This document shows positions 31,096 to 41,743 of a DNA stretch of 64,000 bases, piece after piece. Position numbers and translations under genes: made by a program. The notes under the pieces are model-generated. The model saw only the letters and a list, made by a program, of their open reading frames with translations. It ran no database searches and had not been told where the DNA came from. Every line of letters starts with the position of its first letter. Within the stretch, counting starts at the first letter, position 1. The stretch is from Lacrimispora sphenoides (GTDB lineage: Bacteria; Bacillota; Clostridia; Lachnospirales; Lachnospiraceae), in assembly GCF_900105215.1 (NCBI RefSeq), contig NZ_FOIP01000002.1, forward strand, positions 1,240,001-1,304,000, in the 5' to 3' direction.

Positions 31096-32960
31096 TTAAT
31101 TGATTTTCCGCGTAACTGAAAAAGTTGTACATCTCATACGATTTATGGCGGCGCGCAACTCAAACTCACGAGGCAAGTCAAGGAATCTATTCATTGCTAT
31201 AAAAAAAACTGTATCAACGATATTTATACCCTCTTGCTCGATTTGTGCGTATAATTTGCCTACGTGCTCGGCAACATCAATCTCATGCGTAGTCATATTG
31301 CAAGTAAGACCGCGCATTGCACGCGCCAGAATTTCAAGTTCGTTGCCGTCATCAGCTCCGCGTTGCAAAAAACGTAGCATAAATGCAAGCGCATCCACCT
31401 GTGCCGTCGTTGCGATGTCGTGCAGAGCGCGAACGTCAATGCACTCATCGCCAATTACTATGAAGCCTGTGTCGGATACCTCAAGTCTTTCGGAGCCGCT
31501 ACCTTCAGGATATGACGTGAAACGGTTATTAATTAAAATTCGCCGCGTTGTCCAATCAGCGATGCTCGGAGGTTCTGAAGGTGCCGGCGAGATGCTTTTT
31601 GCTCGCGAAGTCGCGTCATTGATTACAAAGTCATCCATTATATAGATTTTATCCGCAACGGAGAGATATTCACCGCTTCCGCCGATTACCAGTATTGTTG
31701 ATACACCGTTGGTCGAAAGTTCACGCACACGATCAGTAAAAGGTGTAATTGGTTCTTTTTCAATAAGCTTTTTCATCAGCGTGTCGCGAATCATAAAGTT
31801 TGTCGCGCTCCTATCCTCATCAATAAGAAGAAGTGTTGAGCCACATTCTATGGCTTCCATAATATTTGCGGCTTGTGATGTAGAGCCAGAAGCATTAGCT
31901 GTTGAGAAAATTTGAGTGTCGCCGTTGGGAATCCACTTGATGAACGGCGAGATGTTCAGGCTCGACACAGCGCGTCCATCCTCTGCTGTTATCGTAACGG
32001 CGCTGTTAACGGTTATGCACAGCTCACGTCCATCGCCCGCGGCGTGGTTGTATATTCCTGCCGAAATAGCGTTAAGTACCGTTGACTTGCCGGAATATCC
32101 ACCACCGGTTATAACAGTTATGCCGCGCCGAACACCCATGCCGCGCACACCAACAATTTCGATTTCGTCCTCGATTGTACTCTGGAAAGGCAGTGCGGCC
32201 TTCATTGGCAATTCAGTACCTTTCTCTCTTGCAAGTATGCTACCATTAGCGATAAACGCACAATAATTTTCCTCTCGCAAAAAAATTACGGATTGCGTTT
32301 TGTTTTGCTTCGAGAGTGAGTGCGGAACGCAACCCTTCGCTGTCAAATTCACGGATAAACCGTTCCGTTTCATCAGGTAGATTACCAGCGAGCATTTTTC
32401 GCATTCTCTTGAGCTTTCCGTGTGGAAGCTGTACTTCAATTCGCACACAAAGGCACATCTGACCCAGGGGTGGGTCAATAAATTTTGTTACATAAATACC
32501 TGCCCCGCGTCCGTTCTCATAGTCTTTCGCCGGACGTAAGGAGAAATAAGCCGCATTGCGAGAAAGAATCTCTCCGCCCGGCACATAGATATAAAATTTT
32601 CCATTATCGCTCGGTGGACGGGACTTATTCTCGTACTCCGTATTCACTCTATTAAAATACGGCGCGATCCTGCGTAGCGGCAGGAGTAAAATTATCAATA
32701 CCGAGACGCGTGGCGGGAATTGCGATTGTGATTGTTGGACGGTCAAGAGCCATACGGTTTGTGCGTTCAAACGTATATGAAATACCATCGCGCCAATAAG
32801 TAGGCTCACGACGTACTCCCTCGCGTTCACTGGCGACTTCACCTCCGGGCTTGAGGTATGTCACTGCGCACTTACCATCGTAAATTTCTTTTTGCACTGG
32901 ACTACCGTCAACAACGACCGTATATCGGAAAGTAATTGTATCGTTGTCTGTGATTTGGTT
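31096..32960 (-). pseudogene. ABC-class ATPase (PF09818 type), frameshifted
   Basis: Three frames must be joined. The C-terminal frame (from about 32270 down) has Walker A GGGYSGKST, Walker B STLLLIDEDRSATNFM, GSILAREKG, VRRGITVI and ICITVNSAVTITAEDGRAVS-like blocks of the predicted ATPase family. The middle frame gives GEILSRNAAYFSLRPAKDYE and VRIEVQLPHGKLKRM. The upstream frame gives PTITIAIPATRLGIDNF and has no start before the long repeat cuts in. At least two frame changes (near 32270 and 32655) disable it. GC content is clearly higher than in neighbouring DNA, so it came from elsewhere. Confidence 0.8.
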
Positions 32961-33058
32961 GAGATACCATAAATTAAGATCAACTCATAAACTATTACGA
33001 GCGCTATGAACATATTTAACTTATCCATACAAGCACTTCCACTAAAGTGGTAGATCTT

Positions 33059-33193
33059 TCAAACAAGCATCGCACTATCGATAAAATCATCACTGATGCT
33101 TTGAACAGGTAGTTTATTCATTAAGTCAGCCAGCTGCTGCGAGGAATTTTCAAAATGTTTTCTGAAATATTGCTTCTTTTGATAGGGAATATT
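33059..33193 (-). pseudogene. Unknown protein C-terminus inside the long repeat, copy 2
   Basis: Same reverse-strand frame as 8712-8846, ending DDFIDSAMLV. No start codon is present and the family is unknown. Confidence 0.35.
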
Positions 33194-33212
33194 TCAATGG
33201 AATATTCAATAA

Positions 33213-33610
33213 CTTTATTTTTCCTGATGGTACGTAGCCTGTATGGAAGAGTGTTAGTTGGTCACAGATGCGATTTATGAAATGGTTTAATCACGAAAGA
33301 TCTAAAACGGTTTTAACATTTCCTGTGGAAACAATGAACTTGCTCAACGATGGCAATGATTATGTTGATAAGGAATACAAGGATTTTACGGCGGAAATGT
33401 ATACTGAAGAGCATTCTTTCTTTACATATACAAGTGATAGTGTGGATTCGTTGGCGTCATGTTGCCGGTTAAGAAACGAAATTCAGGACAACACATTCTC
33501 TTATACTCTTGGGGCGGGGTGTGTTGCTACCGGATCAAAGGGTGTGATGACGATGAACGTCAACCGTTTTGTCCAGATTGCAACAAGAGATGGTAAAGAC
33601 ATTATAGTCA
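33213..33610 (+). pseudogene. Anaerobic ribonucleotide reductase (nrdD) internal fragment
   Basis: The frame encodes MKWFNHERSKTVLTFPVET, DKEYKDFTAEMYTEEHSFF, SVDSLASCCRLRNEIQDNTF and SYTLGAGCVATGSKGVMTMN, a continuous internal stretch of the class III ribonucleotide reductase large subunit, including the SCCRLRNE active-site Cys region. Both ends are lost: on the left it begins abruptly after the small repeat segment, and on the right it joins the integrase remnant. It is non-functional. It marks where an island boundary or deletion joined unrelated genes. Confidence 0.85.
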
Positions 33611-33628
33611 AACTGTGTAGGCAACGCT

Positions 33629-33877
33629 TTGAGACGTGCCTGTGTCGAAGCTAATATAACTCAAAAGTCAACACATAAGATAAGGAAGACATTCGCTAGC
33701 AAATTAGATGCGAATGGCGTTCCGACTGATGAGATACGCATTTTACTTGGACATACGGACACACAAATGACATTAGGATATATCTATAATCCATTACCAA
33801 AGAATGAAACTCTTGAAATGATTCGGAATGCTTTTTTAATGTTAACAAGGTGTAGTCAAGTGTATTCATTTTGTTAA
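33629..33877 (+). pseudogene. Tyrosine recombinase C-terminal remnant, copy 2
   Basis: The frame encodes STHKIRKTFASKLDANGV and IRILLGHTDTQMTLGYIYNP, the H-x-x-R, LGH and Tyr boxes of an integrase, without N-terminal domains. It ends 50 bases before the tRNA-Gly 3' end, the classic location of an island integrase. It is almost identical to 8965-9213. Confidence 0.75.
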
Positions 33878-33880
33878 AAA

Positions 33881-33918
33881 AAGCCTCAAACCCTTGCAGC
33901 ACAAGGAATTTAAGGCTT
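33881..33918. terminator. Hairpin after integrase remnant, copy 2
   Basis: Same stem as at 9217-9254, between the integrase stop and the tRNA 3' end. Confidence 0.6.
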
Positions 33919-33926
33919 CATCACAG

Positions 33927-33997
<71 letters not shown>

Positions 33998-34152
33998 ATA
34001 ATCTCATTCGATACGTTTTATATTATAGCATAGATTGTTGGAAAAGTTCAATACTTTTTTATGAATTTAGCAAAAAAAATGCCAGAAACTTGCCAAAACT
34101 GGAAAAGGCATTGTATAATGGGAAATGACAATACCAGATGTGGAGGAGTAAC

Positions 34153-36072
34153 ATGGCAAAAGCACAGTATAATGCGGATAGTATTACCGTATTGGAAGGC
34201 CTGGAGGCGGTTCGTAAACGTCCGGGCATGTATATAGGCAGTGTTGGGACAAAGGGATTGAACCATTTGATTTATGAGATTGTAGATAACGCGGTGGACG
34301 AGCATCTTGCCGGTTACTGCAGTCAGATATGGGTCACCCTGGAAGCAGATGGATCCTGTACCGTAAAAGATGCAGGACGTGGAATTCCGGTGGAGATGCA
34401 CAAAAAGGGAATATCGGCAGAGAGAGTAGTACTGTCTACCCTTCATGCAGGCGGTAAATTTGACAATGACGCCTACAAGACCAGCGGCGGCCTTCACGGA
34501 GTCGGCTCCTCGGTTGTGAACGCCCTGTCTGCCCACATGAAAATTAAAATATATAAGAATGGTCTGATTCATTACGACGAATATGAGCGGGGCATACCAA
34601 CGGTAGAACTGGTGGATGGCCTGCTTCCCACGTTAGGGAAAACAAAAGAGACAGGAACAGAAATCAACTTCCTGCCTGACGGGGAGATTTTTGAAAAGAT
34701 TCGTTTTAAAGCGGAGTGGCTGAAAAGCCGTCTTCATGAAACTGCGTATTTGAATCCGGATCTTCATATCACCTATGTGAACAAAAGGCAGGGAGAAGAG
34801 GAAACCGTCATTTATCATGAACCGGATGGAATCATCGCCTATGTAAGGGAATTAAATGCCGGAAAGGATGCAATACACGATCCGATTTATTTTAAGGGAA
34901 CCATGGATAAGGTTGAAGTGGAGGTTTCCCTGCAGTTTGTGGATACTTTTGAGGAGAATATCCTGGGCTTCTGCAACAATATTTTCACCCAGGAAGGGGG
35001 AACCCACCTGGCTGGATTTAAGACCCGTTTTACTCAGATGATCAATAACTATGCAAGAGAGCTGGGGATTTTAAAAGAAAAGGATGCCAATTTTACAGGA
35101 GCCGATACGAGAAACGGTTTAACTGCCGTGGTTGCGGTAAAGCATCCGGATCCCATCTTTGAAGGACAGACAAAGACAAAGCTTGCAAGCGCCGATGCCA
35201 CAAAGGCGGTATTCACTGTGGCAGGAGATGAGCTGCAGCGGTATTTTGACCGGAATCTGGAAGTCTTAAAGGCAGTGATTGGCTGTGCGGAAAAATCTGC
35301 AAAGATCCGTAAAGCGGAAGAGAAGGCAAAGACCAACATGCTTTCCAGGTCAAAGTTTTCCTTTGACAGCAACGGAAAGCTTGCAAACTGCGAAAGCAGG
35401 GATGCAAAAGAATGTGAAATTTTTATCGTAGAGGGAGATTCCGCGGGCGGTTCTGCGAAAACGGCCCGTAATAGACAGCATCAGGCCATTCTTCCGATCC
35501 GAGGAAAGATATTAAACGTAGAAAAGGCTTCTATGGACAAGGTTCTGGCCAATGCGGAGATTAAGACCATGATCAATACCTTTGGCTGCGGCTTTTCCGA
35601 AGGATACGGCAATGATTTTGATATTTCAAAGCTGCGGTATCATAAAATCGTCCTTATGACCGATGCCGATGTGGATGGAAGCCATATCGATACCCTTCTT
35701 CTCACCTTTTTATACCGGTTTATGCCGGAGCTTATTTATAACGGCCATGTGTTTATAGCCATGCCGCCTCTGTTTAAGGTAGTTCCAAAGCGGGGAGAAG
35801 AACAGTACCTTTATGATGAAAAGGAGCTGGAGCGCTACCGCAGGACCCATACGGGAGAATTTACCCTGCAGCGGTATAAGGGACTTGGTGAAATGGATGC
35901 AGAACAGCTGTGGGAAACCACTCTGGACCCTGAAAGGCGGGTGCTGAAACAGGTGGAAATCGAAGATGCCCGTATGGCTTCGGAAATCACCGAAATGCTC
36001 ATGGGAAGCGATGTGCCTCCAAGGCGGCAGTTTATCTATGAGCATGCGGATGAAGCTGAGATTGACGCGTAA
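34153..36072 (+). CDS. parE: DNA topoisomerase IV subunit B (ParE)
   Basis: 639 residues from the ATG after GGAGGAG. The GHKL ATPase motifs are clear: IYEIVDNAVDEH, KDAGRGIPVEMH and GGLHGVGSSVVNALS. The TOPRIM motifs EGDSAGGSAK and LMTDADVDGSHID follow, then the C-terminal RYKGLGEMDAEQLWETT. Together with the next gene it forms an ATP-dependent type II topoisomerase for decatenation. The partner begins 13 bases downstream. I call it ParE, not GyrB, because the partner lacks a GyrA box. Confidence 0.85.
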   Translation: MAKAQYNADSITVLEGLEAVRKRPGMYIGSVGTKGLNHLIYEIVDNAVDEHLAGYCSQIWVTLEADGSCTVKDAGRGIPVEMHKKGISAERVVLSTLHAGGKFDNDAYKTSGGLHGVGSSVVNALSAHMKIKIYKNGLIHYDEYERGIPTVELVDGLLPTLGKTKETGTEINFLPDGEIFEKIRFKAEWLKSRLHETAYLNPDLHITYVNKRQGEEETVIYHEPDGIIAYVRELNAGKDAIHDPIYFKGTMDKVEVEVSLQFVDTFEENILGFCNNIFTQEGGTHLAGFKTRFTQMINNYARELGILKEKDANFTGADTRNGLTAVVAVKHPDPIFEGQTKTKLASADATKAVFTVAGDELQRYFDRNLEVLKAVIGCAEKSAKIRKAEEKAKTNMLSRSKFSFDSNGKLANCESRDAKECEIFIVEGDSAGGSAKTARNRQHQAILPIRGKILNVEKASMDKVLANAEIKTMINTFGCGFSEGYGNDFDISKLRYHKIVLMTDADVDGSHIDTLLLTFLYRFMPELIYNGHVFIAMPPLFKVVPKRGEEQYLYDEKELERYRRTHTGEFTLQRYKGLGEMDAEQLWETTLDPERRVLKQVEIEDARMASEITEMLMGSDVPPRRQFIYEHADEAEIDA

Positions 36073-36084
36073 GGAGAAGGAATA

Positions 36085-38319
36085 ATGGCAGAAAAAATCA
36101 TTAAAACAGAATATTCCGAGGAAATGCAGAAGAGCTACATGAACTATTCCATGAGCGTGATCACAGCCAGAGCGATCCCGGATGCAAGAGACGGATTAAA
36201 GCCGGTACAGCGGCGAGTATTATATGACATGAGCGAGCTTCGATTAAACCATGATAAGCCCCACCGGAAGTCGGCACGTATCGTGGGCGATACCATGGGT
36301 AAATACCATCCCCATGGAGACAGTTCCATTTACGAAACCTTGGTAGTCATGTCCCAGATATTTAAAAAGGGGATGCCTTTAGTCAACGGCCACGGAAACT
36401 TCGGTTCCATTGAGGGCGACGGAGCGGCAGCCATGCGTTACACAGAAGCCAGGCTGGAAAAGTTCGCAGAGGAAGTCTATTTAAAGGACTTGGATAAGAC
36501 GGTCGAGTTTGTCCCAAATTATGATGAAACGGAAAAGGAACCGGAAGTTCTTCCAGTTAGGGTTCCTAACTTACTGATCAACGGGGCGGAAGGGATTGCG
36601 GTAGGCATGAGCACCAGCATTCCCCCTCACAACCTGGGTGAAGTGTTAGATGCGGTTCGTGCGTATATTGACAATCCGGATATTTCCATACAGGAATTAA
36701 TGGAATATTTACCTGGGCCGGATTTCCCCACTGGCGGTATTATAGCCAATAAAAGTGATCTGCCTGCCATTTACGAAACCGGCGCAGGAAAAATCAAGCT
36801 CAGAGGCAAAATAGAAGTGGAGCTTGGAAAACGAAAGGCAGATAAGGATAAACTGGTAATCAATGAGATCCCCTACACCATGGTGGGAGCCGGAATCAAT
36901 AAATTTCTGATCGATGTGGCAGACCTGGTTGAGAGCAAAAAGCTTACGGATGTGGTAGATATTTCCAACCAGTCCAACAAAGATGGGATCAGGATTGTTC
37001 TGGAGCTGAGAAAGGATGCAGATGTGGAGAAAATCCGCAACATCCTTTATAAGAAAACAAAGCTGGAAGATACCTTTGGTGTCAACATGCTGGCCATTGC
37101 AGGCGGGCGCCCGGAAACCCTGGATTTAAAGGGAATCCTTAAAAACTACCTGGATTTCCAATATAAAAATGCCACCAGAAAATATCAGACCCTTTTGGAA
37201 AAAGAGTTAGAGAAGAAAGAGATCCGGGAAGGCCTTATAAAAGCCTGTGACGTCATTGACTTGATCATCGCTGTTTTAAGAGGTTCCAAGAACCTAAAAG
37301 ACGCAAAGAACTGTTTGATGACCGGAGATATCTCCAATATTAATTTCCGGGTCAAGGGATTTGAAGAGGATGCAAAGAAGCTGTGCTTTACGGAAAAACA
37401 GGCGGGAGCCATTCTGGAAATGCGTCTTTATAAGCTGATCGGCTTAGAGATCCTTCAGCTGGAAAAGGAGTATAAGGAAACGCTTGCAAAAATCGCTGAA
37501 TATGAAAAAATCCTGTCCAGCCGCAAAAACATGGATGCAGTCATTAAAAAAGACTTAGACAATATCAAAGCTGAATATTCGACTCCAAGAAGAACTCTTA
37601 TTGAAGATGGCAGGGAAGCAGTTTATGAGGAAGACGCAGTCGCCGTATCAGAGGTCACCTTTGTCATGGATCGTTTTGGTTACTGTAAGGTGCTTGATAA
37701 GAATACTTATGAAAGAAACAAAGAAACCATTGAAACAGAGAATCCTTATGTGGTAAACTGTCTGAATACGGATAAAATATGTATCTTCACCAATACGGGA
37801 AACTTACATCAGGTGAAGGTCCTGGATATTCCAGGCGGCAAGCTGCGGGATAAAGGGACGCCCATTGATAATTTAAGCAAGTTTGATGGGGCAAAGGAAG
37901 AGATCATACACCTATGCCATGCACAGAGCTTCAAGAACCGTAAATTTTTATTCGCTACCAGACAGGCTCTTGTAAAACTGGTACCGGGCGAGGAATTTGA
38001 AACAAATAACAGGACTGTAGCGGCTACTAAGCTTCAGGACGAAGATGGGGTCATCAGCGTTCAGGTTGTGGAAGGACAGACGGATGTGGTGCTGCAGACG
38101 TCGGCAGGCGTATTTTTACGTTTCCAGACGGAAGAGATTCCTGAGATGAAGAAGAATGCAAGAGGCGTGCGGGGAATCAAGCTGGCGCCAGGCGAGGAGC
38201 TGGAGACAGTGTATCTTTTAGGCGAGGATCCTATCATTCATTACAAGGAAAAAGAGGTCCATTTAAACCGGCTGAAGATTGGAAAACGTGACGGAAAGGG
38301 CAGCAAGGTGCGCCTTTAA
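36085..38319 (+). CDS. parC: DNA topoisomerase IV subunit A (ParC)
   Basis: 744 residues. The breakage-reunion domain has [34 protein letters not shown] and the catalytic Tyr in [13 protein letters not shown] coiled-coil region around residues 370-480 is followed by the C-terminal beta-pinwheel ([18 protein letters not shown]). No QRRGGKG-type GyrA box was found, and the length is shorter than GyrA, favouring ParC. The quinolone-determining positions read Asp-Ser-Ser-Ile-Tyr-Glu, the common sensitive form. It is co-transcribed with parE. Confidence 0.88.
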   Translation: MAEKIIKTEYSEEMQKSYMNYSMSVITARAIPDARDGLKPVQRRVLYDMSELRLNHDKPHRKSARIVGDTMGKYHPHGDSSIYETLVVMSQIFKKGMPLVNGHGNFGSIEGDGAAAMRYTEARLEKFAEEVYLKDLDKTVEFVPNYDETEKEPEVLPVRVPNLLINGAEGIAVGMSTSIPPHNLGEVLDAVRAYIDNPDISIQELMEYLPGPDFPTGGIIANKSDLPAIYETGAGKIKLRGKIEVELGKRKADKDKLVINEIPYTMVGAGINKFLIDVADLVESKKLTDVVDISNQSNKDGIRIVLELRKDADVEKIRNILYKKTKLEDTFGVNMLAIAGGRPETLDLKGILKNYLDFQYKNATRKYQTLLEKELEKKEIREGLIKACDVIDLIIAVLRGSKNLKDAKNCLMTGDISNINFRVKGFEEDAKKLCFTEKQAGAILEMRLYKLIGLEILQLEKEYKETLAKIAEYEKILSSRKNMDAVIKKDLDNIKAEYSTPRRTLIEDGREAVYEEDAVAVSEVTFVMDRFGYCKVLDKNTYERNKETIETENPYVVNCLNTDKICIFTNTGNLHQVKVLDIPGGKLRDKGTPIDNLSKFDGAKEEIIHLCHAQSFKNRKFLFATRQALVKLVPGEEFETNNRTVAATKLQDEDGVISVQVVEGQTDVVLQTSAGVFLRFQTEEIPEMKKNARGVRGIKLAPGEELETVYLLGEDPIIHYKEKEVHLNRLKIGKRDGKGSKVRL

Positions 38320-38479
38320 TGCTTTACTCCAGCATACATTTTAAAGAAATGTATGCGTATGGCGTACAAATGTATTTTTCTGGCGAATAAATATTGATTT
38401 TTTTTTCACTTTGTTATAGGATAGTTAAGAATTTAGCATATGATAAGATTACAAAATGAAAAGAAAAGAGGAGAAAGCG

Positions 38480-39568
38480 ATGGAAAAAAGATTGCGAGTT
38501 GGCGTTTTAGGAGCAACCGGTATGGTGGGACAGAGATTTATTTCTCTTCTGGAGAATCATCCATGGTATGAGGTGGTGACAGTGGCAGCAAGTCCTCGTT
38601 CTGCTGGCAGAACTTATGAGGAAGCAGTGGGCGACCGTTGGAAAATGACCACTCCAATGCCTGAGGCCGTAAAGAATCTAACTGTCATGAACGTAAATGA
38701 AGTGGAAGCGGTTGCTGCCAGTGTTGATTTTGTTTTCAGTGCTGTGGATATGACCAAGGAAGAAATAAAGGCCATTGAGGAAGCATATGCAAAGACCGGA
38801 ACACCGGTCGTATCAAATAACAGTGCCCATCGGTGGACGCCGGATGTTCCTATGGTGGTGCCTGAGATCAATCCTGAGCATTTTGAAGTCATTGAGGATC
38901 AGAAAAAGCGTCTGGGCACAGACCGTGGATTCATTGTGGTAAAACCTAACTGCTCCATTCAAAGCTATGCTCCTGTTTTGACAGCCTGGAAGGAATTTGA
39001 ACCCTATGAAGTGGTGGCTACGACCTATCAGGCAATCTCCGGAGCCGGAAAGACCTTTAAGGACTGGCCGGAGATGGTAGAAAATATCATTCCTTATATC
39101 GGAGGAGAAGAAGAAAAGAGCGAGCAGGAACCTCTTCGCCTCTGGGGAAAGATTGAAAACGGAGAGATCGTAAAAGCCAGTGAACCGGTCATCACCTGCC
39201 AATGCATCCGGGTACCTGTATTAAATGGACATACGGCGGCTGTATTTGTGAAATTCCGCAAAAAGCCTACCAAAGAGGAATTAATTGACCGCATAGTGAA
39301 TTTTAAGGGTCTTCCGCAGGAACTTGAGCTTCCAAGCGCTCCCAAGCAGTTCATACAGTATCTGGAAGAGGATAACCGTCCACAGGTTACCCTTGATGTG
39401 GATTTTGAAAAAGGAATGGGAATTTCAGTAGGACGTTTAAGAGAAGATTCGGTTTACGATTATAAATTTGTGGGTCTGTCCCACAACACAGTCCGCGGAG
39501 CGGCCGGCGGTGCGGTTCTCTCAGCAGAGCTTTTAACCGCAAAGGGATATATCAAAGCCAAAGAATGA
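38480..39568 (+). CDS. asd: Aspartate-semialdehyde dehydrogenase
   Basis: 362 residues from the ATG after GAGGAG. It reduces aspartyl phosphate to aspartate semialdehyde with NADPH, the branch point to lysine, diaminopimelate, threonine and methionine. VGVLGATGMVGQRFISLL is the nucleotide-binding loop, VVKPNCSIQSYAPVL holds the catalytic Cys, TTYQAISGAGKTF follows, and VPVLNGHTAAVFV carries the acid-base His. The longer layout matches the archaeal/clostridial form. A hairpin follows at 39580. Confidence 0.95.
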   Translation: MEKRLRVGVLGATGMVGQRFISLLENHPWYEVVTVAASPRSAGRTYEEAVGDRWKMTTPMPEAVKNLTVMNVNEVEAVAASVDFVFSAVDMTKEEIKAIEEAYAKTGTPVVSNNSAHRWTPDVPMVVPEINPEHFEVIEDQKKRLGTDRGFIVVKPNCSIQSYAPVLTAWKEFEPYEVVATTYQAISGAGKTFKDWPEMVENIIPYIGGEEEKSEQEPLRLWGKIENGEIVKASEPVITCQCIRVPVLNGHTAAVFVKFRKKPTKEELIDRIVNFKGLPQELELPSAPKQFIQYLEEDNRPQVTLDVDFEKGMGISVGRLREDSVYDYKFVGLSHNTVRGAAGGAVLSAELLTAKGYIKAKE

Positions 39569-39579
39569 TTGGATCATAG

Positions 39580-39608
39580 AGCTCTCGACTGAAAGGGAGA
39601 GAGCTTTA
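39580..39608 (+). terminator. Hairpin after asd
   Basis: AGCTCTC pairs with GAGAGCT followed by TTTAAG, 12 bases after the asd stop. Confidence 0.6.
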
Positions 39609-39635
39609 AGTAAAAAGGTATATGGAGGAAGGAAA

Positions 39636-40697
39636 ATGGCATACAAGAAAGAGCTTTGGGGAAACATGCCCGATGGAAGGGAAGTGTATTTGTATACACT
39701 GGTAAATAGAAACGGAGTTTCCGCTTCTTTCACAAATCTGGGTGCAGTTTGGGTCAATATGAATGTGCCTGACAGGGATGGTGCTGTGGTTGATGTGGTC
39801 CTGGGATTTGACAGCGCGGAGGAATATCTTTTAAATCCGCCTCATTTTGGAGCTCCCATCGGAAGGAATGCCAACCGTATTGCAGGTGCGAAATTCAGTA
39901 TTAATGGAAAAGAGTACAAACTGGATCCTAATAATGGGCCTAACAATCTTCATAGCGGCCCGGATCTTTACCAGAGCCGTCTTTGGGACAGTGAGGCAGA
40001 GGAAAATGATCTTGGAACCAGTGTCAGCTTTTCTCTGTTTTCACCGGATGGAGATCAGGGATTCCCAGGGAATGCTAACATTACAATAACCTATACGCTT
40101 ACACCGGATAACAGCCTTGATATTTCCTACCATATGATCTGCGATGCAGATACCGTAGCAAACTTTACCAATCACAGTTATTTTAACCTGGATGGACTTA
40201 ACGGTGCAGATGCCATGAAGCAGCGTGTCTGGATTGATGCAGATACATATACAAGGGCGGATGAAGGTTCGATTCCCACCGGGGAGTTCACCCCTGTTAA
40301 GGGAACTCCTATGGACTTCACTGTGATGAAACCTATTGAGCAGGATATCAATGAGAACTATGAGGCGCTGATATTCGGCGGAGGTTATGATCATAACTGG
40401 GTCTTAAACCACCCCCAAGGTGAGGTTTCCCTGTGTGCCGCATCGGAATCAGATAAGACAGGCATCCGGATGGAGGTATATACAGACCTTCCTGGAATAC
40501 AGTTCTACACTGCAAACTTCTTAAAAAATGGAATGACGGGCAAAGGCGGAGCGGTATACGAAAAGCGTTGCTGCTATTGCTTTGAAACCCAGTATTATCC
40601 TGATTCCGTAAACAAATCGGAATTCCAGTCTCCAGTCATAAAAGCCGGCGAAGAATATAAGACAACAACCATTTACAAGTTTTCTAATATAAAATAG
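39636..40697 (+). CDS. galM: Aldose 1-epimerase
   Basis: 353 residues. It interconverts alpha and beta anomers of galactose or glucose. The catalytic residues are visible: NFTNHSYFNLDG with the His, GGGYDHNWVLN with the Asp and CFETQYYPDSVN with the Glu base. GRNANRIAGAKF is another family signature. GGAGGAAGG precedes the ATG. It is a single gene with its own terminator downstream, so general sugar metabolism is more likely than a dedicated pathway. Confidence 0.95.
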   Translation: MAYKKELWGNMPDGREVYLYTLVNRNGVSASFTNLGAVWVNMNVPDRDGAVVDVVLGFDSAEEYLLNPPHFGAPIGRNANRIAGAKFSINGKEYKLDPNNGPNNLHSGPDLYQSRLWDSEAEENDLGTSVSFSLFSPDGDQGFPGNANITITYTLTPDNSLDISYHMICDADTVANFTNHSYFNLDGLNGADAMKQRVWIDADTYTRADEGSIPTGEFTPVKGTPMDFTVMKPIEQDINENYEALIFGGGYDHNWVLNHPQGEVSLCAASESDKTGIRMEVYTDLPGIQFYTANFLKNGMTGKGGAVYEKRCCYCFETQYYPDSVNKSEFQSPVIKAGEEYKTTTIYKFSNIK

Positions 40698-40718
40698 AAA
40701 TGAGCAGGTAAAATAAAC

Positions 40719-40752
40719 CAGGGACGCAGAATACTGCGCCCCTGCTCTTTTG
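40719..40752 (+). terminator. Terminator after galM
   Basis: CAGGG and CGCAG pair with CTGCG and CCCTG around AATA, with one internal mismatch, and are followed by CTCTTTT. Confidence 0.75.
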
Positions 40753-40775
40753 TGAAAGGACATCTAGGTGTACAT

Positions 40776-41666
40776 ATGAATAAACAGGACGGAAAAGGGA
40801 TTAAGGCATTATCTGCCTTGGGTCTGATTATAACAACCATCATATGGGGCAGCGGCTTTGTTGTGATGAAGAATTCGGTGGAAGTGGTTACTCCGGCTTA
40901 CTTGCTGGCTTTACGTTTTACCATTGCGTCTGTTGCGCTGGTAGCCGTATTCTGGAAGCGGGTGAAAAAGATCAGTAAATCGGATGTGATGTGCGGCGGA
41001 CTTTTAGGCGTATTTTTGTTTGTCAGTTATTTTTTTCAGACCTATGGGCTTAAATATACCACTGCCAGTAAAAATGCATTTATCACCACATTATACGTGA
41101 TCCTGGTGCCATTTCTTCATTGGTTTTATAACAGAAAAAAGCCTTCCAGAAACAATGTGGCAGCAGCAGGTATCGCAGTGCTGGGACTTGCGCTGTTGTC
41201 CCTGGAGGGAGACTTTTCCGTGAATATTGGGGATTTGATGACTTTGGTATGCGGCTTTTTCTTTGCGTTTCATATTGTTTTTATTGATCGTTATACCGAA
41301 GATCATGATCCCATTATCCTGACTGTGATCCAGATGGTCATGGCTGCGATCTTAAGCTGGGTAATTGCTCCGCTTTTGGAAGGTTCCTTAGATTTAACCG
41401 TGATTGACACTTCCATGATGACCGGATTGTTATATCTGGGTATCTTTTGCACGATGATCTGTTTTCTTCTTCAAAATGTGGGACAAAAGCATCTGACTCC
41501 CAATACTTCCTCCATTATTTTATCCTTTGAAGCTGTATTCGGCCTGATGTTTTCCGTTCTGTTTTTGGAGGAGCAGGTGACGATAAAACTGGCTGCAGGA
41601 TGTGTGCTGATGTTCACCTCCGTCCTCTTATCTGAATATAAAAGGAAAGGCTCCGCAAAGGCATAG
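40776..41666 (+). CDS. DMT-superfamily (EamA) permease
   Basis: 296 residues from the ATG at 40776 (an upstream GTG is possible). Ten membrane segments form two EamA repeats: LGLIITTIIWGSGFVVMKNS opens the first, and GDLMTLVCGFFFAFHIVFID opens the second. The end, SSIILSFEAVFGLMFSVLFL, is the typical second-repeat signature. The family exports amino acids, nucleosides or other metabolites; the substrate is unknown. Confidence 0.9.
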   Translation: MNKQDGKGIKALSALGLIITTIIWGSGFVVMKNSVEVVTPAYLLALRFTIASVALVAVFWKRVKKISKSDVMCGGLLGVFLFVSYFFQTYGLKYTTASKNAFITTLYVILVPFLHWFYNRKKPSRNNVAAAGIAVLGLALLSLEGDFSVNIGDLMTLVCGFFFAFHIVFIDRYTEDHDPIILTVIQMVMAAILSWVIAPLLEGSLDLTVIDTSMMTGLLYLGIFCTMICFLLQNVGQKHLTPNTSSIILSFEAVFGLMFSVLFLEEQVTIKLAAGCVLMFTSVLLSEYKRKGSAKA

Positions 41667-41743
41667 TTATCAGAAAGATTTGCCATTCATGAATTTTAGT
41701 GTTATAATGAACAGGTTACTATCATAAGGCGGTAGGGAGATAT

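Larger units (their letters stand above)
9289..33926. mobile_element. Genomic island B integrated at tRNA-Gly(CCC)
   Basis: The region is bounded by 26-base tRNA-Gly direct repeats and is AT-rich compared with the backbone beyond 34,000. It contains an integrase, IS30 and IS66 elements, a Y-family polymerase, an RtcB cassette, many small unknown genes and broken genes. No conjugation or phage structural module was recognised, so it is probably a decayed or mobilisable island. Confidence 0.75.

Noticed and set aside
34153..38319. Reading the topoisomerase pair as GyrB-GyrA
   Set aside because: The A subunit lacks a QRRGGKG-type GyrA box and is short for GyrA; ParE-ParC fits better, though not tested by phylogeny.
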